Below, in pieces: positions 6,687 through 11,541 of a DNA stretch of 11,541 nucleotides. Made by a program: the position numbers and the translations under genes. The notes beneath the pieces are model-generated. The model was not told the origin of the DNA, did no database searches, and saw nothing but the letters and a program-made list of their open reading frames with translations. Each line of letters begins with the position of its first letter. The first letter of the stretch is position 1. The DNA comes from an uncultured Eubacterium sp. (GTDB lineage: Bacteria > Bacillota > Clostridia > Peptostreptococcales > Anaerovoracaceae): positions 1-11,541 of the forward strand of contig UQNP01000047.1 of the NCBI GenBank assembly GCA_900542385.1, in the 5' to 3' direction.

Positions 6687-7769
6687 ATGAGCGAGAGTTC
6701 AACAACTGTGTACGCAAACGCACTGGACGCGAAACGCGCACAGGAAAAAGCATATCGCAAAAAAGGACTGTTTATCGCACTGATGTCGGGATTCCTGTAT
6801 GGCGGATACACCGCATTCATGACTCAGGGAATGGCGACAGGCATATGGGAGACATGGTATGGCGGAGCAATAACCGGGTTTGCCCTTACCTACACGCTCA
6901 GTGCAATAGGCGCTGCGACGAACGATATTTGTTCGGCCGTTTACACGCTGGTTCAGGCGGCTATACTTGGAAGACTGGGAGACTTTTTCAGAACTCTTAA
7001 GACTAAGCCTGGAAGGATCCTGATAACAGTAGCTCTTATTGGAGGACCTCTGGCATCGACAGCTTATGCGCTGGCTTTGCAGACTGCTGGTTCCATCATC
7101 GTTCCTATCGCATCACTGAATGCTGCGCTGGGTGCTATAATTGGCAGGATCGTTTACAAGCAGGTGCTTTCAAAAGGTATGGTACTTGGTATAGTTATAT
7201 GCCTGGCAGCAGCAACTCTGATAGGAAGCACGGGAATGTCCATCGATGGATTCGACCCTACTATGCTGATCGGATTCGCAGCAGCTTTCGTATGTGCCCT
7301 CGGCTGGGGTATTGAAGGAGCTATGGGAGGATATGCCTGCGCAATGGTAGATACAGAAGTAGCTATCACTATCCGTCAGGTTACTTCCGGTATAGGTAAC
7401 GGAATCGTTCTCGTTTCCATTCTCTCACTGATCGGCGGAGACGGAATCGGAAGCGGAATCTCGATGGTAGGGCAGGCTCTCACTGATATGCCATCTGTTT
7501 GGTTGTTCCTCATCGGCGGTATATTTGCATCTTGGTCATTCAAGTTCTGGTACAGAGGAGCAGCAATGTGCGGCGCAGCTCTCGGTATGGGCTGTAACGG
7601 TACATATGCTTTCTGGGGTCCGGTATGGTGTTTTGTGATATGCGGACTGGTATTCGGTGTCGACGGATATGCTATTCCTTGGCAGGGCTGGGTTGGAGCT
7701 ATTGTCATGGTAATCGGTATCTTCGTTCTGGCTATTTCGCAGCAGAAAGCAAGTGCAAAGGAGGCGTAA
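6687..7769 (+). CDS. DMT/EamA-like 10-helix membrane transporter
   Basis: 360-residue integral membrane protein. A 26-residue charged N-terminus is followed by about ten hydrophobic segments. Two related halves are suggested by GAITGFALTYTLSAIGAATN and ALGWGIEGAMGGYACAM, and the C-terminal helix ends in ISQQKASAKEA. Gly- and Ala-rich helices with small-residue packing fit the drug/metabolite transporter superfamily, though I do not see a hallmark motif. Location in a choline locus suggests transport of choline, acetate, ethanol or trimethylamine (inference). A strong AAAGGAGGAG (6672-6681) precedes the ATG. The 87-residue gene follows 4 bp after the stop, with its ribosome binding site inside the end of this gene. 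Confidence 0.75.
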   Translation: MSESSTTVYANALDAKRAQEKAYRKKGLFIALMSGFLYGGYTAFMTQGMATGIWETWYGGAITGFALTYTLSAIGAATNDICSAVYTLVQAAILGRLGDFFRTLKTKPGRILITVALIGGPLASTAYALALQTAGSIIVPIASLNAALGAIIGRIVYKQVLSKGMVLGIVICLAAATLIGSTGMSIDGFDPTMLIGFAAAFVCALGWGIEGAMGGYACAMVDTEVAITIRQVTSGIGNGIVLVSILSLIGGDGIGSGISMVGQALTDMPSVWLFLIGGIFASWSFKFWYRGAAMCGAALGMGCNGTYAFWGPVWCFVICGLVFGVDGYAIPWQGWVGAIVMVIGIFVLAISQQKASAKEA

Positions 7770-7773
7770 GGAC

Positions 7774-8037
7774 ATGAGACCATTATTCTTTTCAGTATTA
7801 AAGTATTTCACCTCTGGTAAGGAAGCATGCAGATCAGATGTACAGGATGCTCTGCGTGCAGACTACGGTAATTTTAAGGCTTTCAAGGATAAGGCAATGG
7901 ATGAGGCACTTATGACTGCCTGCTCCAACGGCCTTATCGATGAGACCAGATATGAGCTGGACGACAAAGGACAGCTGGTAATCTACTACAAGGCAACGCA
8001 GGAAGAAATCGACACGATCAACAGCTACATTAAATAG
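7774..8037 (+). CDS. 87-residue conserved-looking small protein, function unknown
   Basis: Soluble, mixed alpha/beta protein with no signal peptide or membrane helix. Helices run roughly over 3-12, 17-30 and 34-53. A likely beta-hairpin, RYELDDKGQLVIYYKAT (59-75), and a final helix TQEEIDTINSYIK follow. This order (three helices then a two-strand wing) resembles a winged-helix fold. ATG 7774 is chosen because AAAGGAGG (7757-7764) lies 9 nt upstream; an in-frame GTG at 7753 overlaps the transporter gene. The spacing implies translational coupling to the transporter. It could be a DNA-binding regulator, a transporter partner or a microcompartment accessory protein. I do not recognise the family. 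Confidence 0.75.
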   Translation: MRPLFFSVLKYFTSGKEACRSDVQDALRADYGNFKAFKDKAMDEALMTACSNGLIDETRYELDDKGQLVIYYKATQEEIDTINSYIK

Positions 8038-8044
8038 TAAAGTG

Positions 8045-8204
8045 TTTAAGCTTAAAAAACAAAGCTGGATTCGCAGATCCAATTTCGGCGTCAGACTTTG
8101 TGGAAATGCAGGAAATATCGCTTTGACGGTATTCCCTGCATTGTAAAAACATCTGCATCGTGTTCGCAAGGATCGGTGCGGATATGTCAATTTCAATTTT
8201 GAAA
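8045..8204 (+). ncRNA. Candidate structured leader: consecutive stem-loops before the shell genes
   Basis: The 179-bp gap has no convincing gene but several stems. TTTAAGCTTAAA (8045-8056) is a perfect palindrome. ACAAAGCTG (8059-8067) pairs with CAG-A-CTTTGT (8092-8101) with one bulge, and encloses GGAT/ATCC (8067-8070/8077-8080). AATGCAGGAAATA (8105-8117) pairs with TATTCCCTGCATT (8130-8142) with one mismatch. ATCTGCATCG (8151-8160) pairs with CGGTGCGGAT (8174-8183) including two G-U pairs. TTTCAA/TTGAAA (8191-8196/8199-8204) abuts the ribosome binding site. No T-run follows, so it does not look like a terminator. It could be a processing or stabilising element, or a ligand- or protein-responsive leader. 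No known riboswitch class is recognised. Confidence 0.45.
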
Positions 8205-8216
8205 GGAGATCTTAGC

Positions 8217-8516
8217 ATGAGGTACTATGCAGAAGAAGCATTGGGAATGCTGGAGACCGTAGGTATGGTTCCGGCTCTCGAGGCTTGTGACAAGATGCTC
8301 AAAGCAGCAGATGTAGAGCTGATCTCTTATGAAAATATAGGCTCGACTCTGGTGACGATCATGATCAAAGGAGATGTAGCTGCCGTAAAAGCTTCTATCA
8401 AGGCTGGTGCGGAGGCTGCGGAGGCTATCGGAAAACTGACTGCAACGAAAGTCATCCCGCGTCCGATAAGACCGATTGGGGACATCGTTTCGATTTACGA
8501 TGTTGATGAACTGTAA
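8217..8516 (+). CDS. BMC hexameric shell protein 1 (PduA/EutM-like)
   Basis: 99-residue single-domain BMC-H protein, the usual length. EEALGMLETVGMVPALEACD (6-25) opens the fold. LKAADVEL (28-35) contains the conserved edge lysine K29 of hexamer contacts. NIGSTLVT (40-47) is the pore loop, close to the PduA pore. IKGDVAAVKASIKAGAEAA (50-68) is the second helix region. It forms flat hexagonal tiles of the microcompartment shell. The start ATG follows GAAAGGAGA (8201-8209) at 7 nt. An upstream in-frame extension would cross the structured gap and lacks BMC sequence. Shell gene 2 follows 15 bp downstream. In choline loci such genes are called cmc or cut genes, but which one cannot be decided by eye. 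Confidence 0.93.
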   Translation: MRYYAEEALGMLETVGMVPALEACDKMLKAADVELISYENIGSTLVTIMIKGDVAAVKASIKAGAEAAEAIGKLTATKVIPRPIRPIGDIVSIYDVDEL

Positions 8517-8531
8517 AGGAGGATACTAAAA

Positions 8532-8843
8532 ATGGCAAGATCAGAAGCGTTAGGTTTAGTTGAAACCTTTGGAATCGTATTCGTTATCGAAGCGGCAGAT
8601 GCAATGTGCAAGGCAGCAGACGTAGAGCTGGTAGGCTTTGAAAACACAGCCTCGGGATATATTTCCGTACTGGTGGAAGGTGATGTAGGAGCCTGCAAGA
8701 CAGCAGTGGCTGCGGGAGTGAAGGCAGTACAGGAAATGGGAACAGAGCCGTACAGTTCTGTAGTTATTGCCAGACCTCACGAAGCGCTTCAGAAGATAAC
8801 GAGACTGTATAAGCTGGAAAACCTGCTTCCTTACAGTGACTGA
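8532..8843 (+). CDS. BMC hexameric shell protein 2
   Basis: 103-residue single-domain BMC-H paralogue of the preceding gene. ARSEALGLVETFGIVFVIEA (2-21), the edge lysine K27 in CKAADVEL, the pore loop NTASGYIS (38-45), EGDVGACKTAV (49-59) and IARPHEAL (79-86) identify it. The pore sequence differs from shell protein 1 (TASGY against IGST), so the two pores probably have different size or polarity, allowing different metabolites through (inference). AAAGGAGG (8515-8522) overlaps the TAA of the upstream gene and is 9 nt before the ATG, giving tight coupling and high expression as expected for shell proteins. Confidence 0.93.
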   Translation: MARSEALGLVETFGIVFVIEAADAMCKAADVELVGFENTASGYISVLVEGDVGACKTAVAAGVKAVQEMGTEPYSSVVIARPHEALQKITRLYKLENLLPYSD

Positions 8844-8879
8844 TGTATAGCTTGATTTTACAGAAAAGGAGAGATGCAA

Positions 8880-10364
8880 ATGAAAGTAAATATTATAGAT
8901 AACGATTTGCTATCGATCCAGGAAGCCCGTATTTTGGCCGAAAATGCTTTGGAAGCACATAAGAAGCTGGCGACATTTTCTCAGGAAAAACTGGATGAGA
9001 TCGTGGAGTGCATGGCCGAGAGAGTTTCTCATCATACGAGAGAACTGGCTGTGATGTCGGCTGAAGAAACGGATTACGGCAAATGGCAGGATAAATACAT
9101 AAAGAACAGATTCGCGTGCGAGTATCTGCCGGCGCATATCAGAGGCATGAAATGTGTCGGTGTGATCAACACAGATCAGGAAAAGCAGATCATGGATGTG
9201 GGCGTGCCAATGGGTGTTTTAGTAAGCCTTTGCCCGGCGACAAGTCCCGTTTCTACGACTGTGTATTCGGCTCTTATCGCGGTTAAGTCGGGAAATGCTA
9301 TCATTTTCTCGCCGCATCCGAGAGCTTATAATTCAATTTGCAAGGTGCTGGATATTATGATCGAGGCCGCTGAAAGCTGCGGACTTCCGGAAGGTGCGCT
9401 TACCTATCTTCCTACCGTTACAAAGGCAGGAACGAAGGAGCTTATGAATCATGAAGCAACGGCTATGATCCTCAATACCGGAGTTCCGGGAATGCTGGAG
9501 GATGCGTACTGTTCCGGCAAGCCGGTGATATACGGCGGAACGGGAAACGGACCGGCCTTCATAGAAAGGACTGCTGATATTCGTCAGGCAGTAAGAGACA
9601 TTATAGCCAGCAAGACATTTGACAACGGAGTCGTATCGGCTGCGGAGCAGTCGGTAGTGGTAGACAGTTGTATTGATTCTGAAGTCAAGCGAGAGTTTGA
9701 AGCCAATGGCGCTTATTTCATGACTGAGGAAGAAGCTGACAGGCTTGGGAAACTGTTCTACTTTAAAGATGGAAGTGCCAATCCGGAATTGGCGGGTAAA
9801 ACAGCAAGAGATCTGGCAAAATGGGCGAAAATACCTGTTCCGGAAAACACAAAGCTGCTTATCGCAGAACAGAAGTACGTGACGGAGAACAATCCTTATT
9901 CCAAAGAGAAGCTCTGTCCGGTGCTTTCGTATTTCATAGAAGACGACTGGATGCATGCATGCGAAAAATGTATCGAGCTGCTCCTGTCGGAGAGACACGG
10001 ACATACATTGGTAATACATTCCAACGATCCGGAAGTGATACACCAGTTTGCGATAAAGAAGCCTGTAGGCAGAATGTTAGTCAATACTCCGGCTGTATAT
10101 GGAAGCATGGGAGCCACAACGAATCTCTTCCCGGCTATGACGCTGGGCAGCGGATCGGCCGGAAAGGGAATAACTTCCGATAACGTGTCTCCGATGAATC
10201 TAATCTATATAAGAAAAGTCGGTTACGGTGTAAGGCGCATTGAAGATCTGGGGATGGGAACTCCTGCGGACCAGGCGGCGGAAAAGGCGGCCTGCTCAGG
10301 AGATGACGATAGTCTTAAGAGACTCCAGAGACTTCTTGAAGAAGCGCTGGCAAGTATAAAGTAA
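8880..10364 (+). CDS. Microcompartment aldehyde dehydrogenase homologue lacking catalytic Cys
   Basis: 494-residue CoA-acylating aldehyde dehydrogenase homologue, close to the N-terminal domain of AdhE. Shared motifs are KSGNAIIFSPHPRA (136-149), NTGVPGMLEDAYCSGKP (199-215), KTFDNGVV (245-252), AEQSVVV (255-261) and GHTLVIH (374-380). AdhE has FDNGVICASEQ with the catalytic Cys; here that residue is Ser253 (TCG, 9636-9638). The oxyanion Asn of AdhE PTTNPTST is also Ser122 (9243-9245). The general-base Glu in EKL is kept (Glu343). A linker (463-477) leads to an amphipathic helix SLKRLQRLLEEALASIK, typical of an encapsulation peptide. AAAGGAG (8865-8871) favours ATG 8880 over 8874. Role: probably a shell-packaged pseudoenzyme or altered enzyme rather than the acetaldehyde dehydrogenase itself. 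Confidence 0.88.
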   Translation: MKVNIIDNDLLSIQEARILAENALEAHKKLATFSQEKLDEIVECMAERVSHHTRELAVMSAEETDYGKWQDKYIKNRFACEYLPAHIRGMKCVGVINTDQEKQIMDVGVPMGVLVSLCPATSPVSTTVYSALIAVKSGNAIIFSPHPRAYNSICKVLDIMIEAAESCGLPEGALTYLPTVTKAGTKELMNHEATAMILNTGVPGMLEDAYCSGKPVIYGGTGNGPAFIERTADIRQAVRDIIASKTFDNGVVSAAEQSVVVDSCIDSEVKREFEANGAYFMTEEEADRLGKLFYFKDGSANPELAGKTARDLAKWAKIPVPENTKLLIAEQKYVTENNPYSKEKLCPVLSYFIEDDWMHACEKCIELLLSERHGHTLVIHSNDPEVIHQFAIKKPVGRMLVNTPAVYGSMGATTNLFPAMTLGSGSAGKGITSDNVSPMNLIYIRKVGYGVRRIEDLGMGTPADQAAEKAACSGDDDSLKRLQRLLEEALASIK

Positions 10365-10411
10365 GTTATAGCTTAATGTTTTAAAATATAAATGAAAGAG
10401 AGGGAATAGAT

Positions 10412-11541
10412 TTGGATATTCGTGAATTTTCAAATAAGATCGCTGAAGCGACGAAGAATATGTCTGATGAAGAGCGTAACTCTCTGATGAAGATGTTTGA
10501 AACGGTTTCAGATGATATTTCTACAGTCACACCTTCTCAGGCACAGCCGGCAAATTCGACGACCGGATGCGGTGATCACCCTAAATATTATTCGTCGATT
10601 GCAGCGGCAACTACGGAGGTCGATGAAGACGGAGTGCCTTTGGGACCTACAGAGAGACTTGTAAAACTGAAAGAAAACTTCTTGAAGCAGGTGCCTTCGA
10701 TCACTACATACAGAGCACGCGCGGTAACGAAGATCACAAAGGAAAATCCTGGAATGCCGAAAATCGAGCTGAGAGCTAAGTGCTTCAAATATTGCTGCGA
10801 AACGGCGCCTCTCGTAATCCAGGACAACGAGCTGATCGTAGGTGCACCTAACGGGGCGCCGAGAGCAGGGGCATTTTCACCTGATATTGCGTGGAGATGG
10901 ATGGTAGACGAGATCGATACTATCGGTGATCGCCCGCAGGATCCGTTCTACATTTCCGATGAAGACAAGAGGATCATGCGTGAAGAACTGTTCCCATTCT
11001 GGGAAGGCAAATCTGTTGACGAATACTGCGAAAGCCAGTATCGTGAAGCAGGCGTATGGGAGCTTTCCGGAGAATCATTTGTTTCCGACTGTTCGTATCA
11101 CGCTATCAACGGAGGCGGAGACTCCAACCCTGGATATGACGTAATCCTGATGAAGAAGGGTATGCTGGACATTCAGCAGGAAGCAAAAGATCATCTTGCA
11201 CAGCTGGACTACGAAAACCCTGATGACCTGGATAAGATATACTTCTATAAGTCAGTTATCGATACTACTGAAGGCGTTATGATCTATGCAAGACGTCTTT
11301 CACAGTACGCTGCAGAACTTGCTGCAAAAGAAACTGATCCGAAGAGAAAAGAAGAACTGCTGAAGATCTCAGAGGTAAATGCAAAAGTTCCTGCTCACAA
11401 GCCGGAAACTTTCTGGGAAGCTATACAGGCGGTATGGACAATAGAATCACTGCTGCCGGTAGAAGAAAACCAGACAGGTATGTCGATCGGCCGTGTTGAC
11501 CAGTATATGTATCCATTCTACAAGGCTGACATAGAATCCGG
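10412..11541 (+). CDS. cutC: Choline trimethylamine-lyase, glycyl radical enzyme (partial, 5' part)
   Basis: The window ends after 376 residues of a protein expected to be about 850. CutC cleaves choline into trimethylamine and acetaldehyde after its glycyl radical is installed by Cut[18 protein letters not shown] (227-243) places Tyr229 and Asp237 eight residues apart, as Tyr208 and Asp216 in the choline pocket of the Desulfovibrio enzyme. [13 protein letters not shown] (111-123) and [12 protein letters not shown] (137-148) are general glycyl-radical enzyme motifs. The catalytic Cys and Gly loop lie beyond the window. The start is TTG 10412, with GAGAGGGA (10398-10405) 6 nt upstream; the nearby ATG 10392 meets a stop after five codons. 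Residues 1-35 form an amphipathic helix joined by a Ser/Thr/Pro/Gln-rich linker to the core, as in microcompartment-targeted enzymes. Confidence 0.92.
   Translation, partial: MDIREFSNKIAEATKNMSDEERNSLMKMFETVSDDISTVTPSQAQPANSTTGCGDHPKYYSSIAAATTEVDEDGVPLGPTERLVKLKENFLKQVPSITTYRARAVTKITKENPGMPKIELRAKCFKYCCETAPLVIQDNELIVGAPNGAPRAGAFSPDIAWRWMVDEIDTIGDRPQDPFYISDEDKRIMREELFPFWEGKSVDEYCESQYREAGVWELSGESFVSDCSYHAINGGGDSNPGYDVILMKKGMLDIQQEAKDHLAQLDYENPDDLDKIYFYKSVIDTTEGVMIYARRLSQYAAELAAKETDPKRKEELLKISEVNAKVPAHKPETFWEAIQAVWTIESLLPVEENQTGMSIGRVDQYMYPFYKADIES

Noticed and set aside
8042..8143. 33-codon frame starting with GTG in the gap before the shell genes
   Set aside because: No Shine-Dalgarno and no recognisable sequence; the stem-loop pattern explains the region better.
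8059..8183. EutV-type ANTAR dual-hairpin antiterminator site
   Set aside because: The terminal loops are not hexanucleotides with A1 and G4, and no terminator with a T-run overlaps the second stem.
9333..10043. 236-codon open frame on the minus strand
   Set aside because: Antisense to the aldehyde dehydrogenase homologue, with no domain-like sequence; explained by codon bias of the real gene.
1..11541. CRISPR arrays, tRNA or rRNA genes, insertion sequences with terminal repeats
   Set aside because: No regularly spaced repeats, tRNA-like cloverleaf, rRNA stretch or transposase was seen on either strand.

Overview
The window looks like part of a choline-utilisation (cut) bacterial microcompartment locus from an anaerobic, probably gut-type Clostridia/Firmicutes genome. 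Pointers are strong AGGAGG-type ribosome binding sites, moderate GC, glycyl-radical metabolism, and all genes on the plus strand. The anchor is the last gene, whose first 376 residues carry the Tyr/Asp pair ([10 protein letters not shown]) that lines the active site of choline trimethylamine-lyase, CutC. The window ends inside it, before the catalytic Cys and the glycyl-radical domain. Exact taxonomy is not resolved here; an Anaerovoracaceae-like clostridium is only a guess.

Layout. (1) Positions 2-61 hold the tail of an upstream gene. (2) Positions 68-3119 hold four closely packed genes: a CX2CX2CX5C iron-sulfur flavoprotein, a 5-repeat TPR protein, a DUF4037 nucleotidyltransferase-like protein and a DUF4125 protein. 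(3) Positions 3142-4900 hold a MerR-type regulator with an effector-binding domain, then an EutS/PduU/CutR-type shell protein and an EutP/PduV-type small GTPase. Gaps from 68 to 4900 are 4-35 bp, so this could be one transcript. (4) Positions 4901-5315 are an AT-rich gap with what looks like a decayed small gene and a possible terminator hairpin. (5) Positions 5316-8037 hold a MATE transporter, a DMT/EamA-like 10-helix transporter and an 87-residue protein of unknown function. (6) Positions 8038-8216 hold no gene but form a run of consecutive stem-loops. (7) From 8217 to the end: two BMC hexamer shell proteins, an aldehyde dehydrogenase homologue and cutC.

How the genes would work together (family knowledge plus inference): CutC cleaves choline to trimethylamine and acetaldehyde inside a protein shell built from the BMC-domain proteins. 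Aldehyde- and alcohol-dehydrogenases recycle the acetaldehyde. The transporters may move choline in or amines out, and the MerR protein may sense a cationic metabolite. CutD (the activase), a second aldehyde dehydrogenase and the alcohol dehydrogenase are not in the window and would be expected downstream.

The most notable observation is that the aldehyde dehydrogenase homologue has Ser at both the catalytic Cys and the oxyanion-hole Asn positions, while retaining the general-base Glu, the NAD-domain motifs and a C-terminal encapsulation-type helix. It may be a microcompartment-targeted pseudoenzyme. Other points are the stem-loop array before the shell genes, the DUF4037/DUF4125/TPR cassette running into the microcompartment genes, and the pseudogene.
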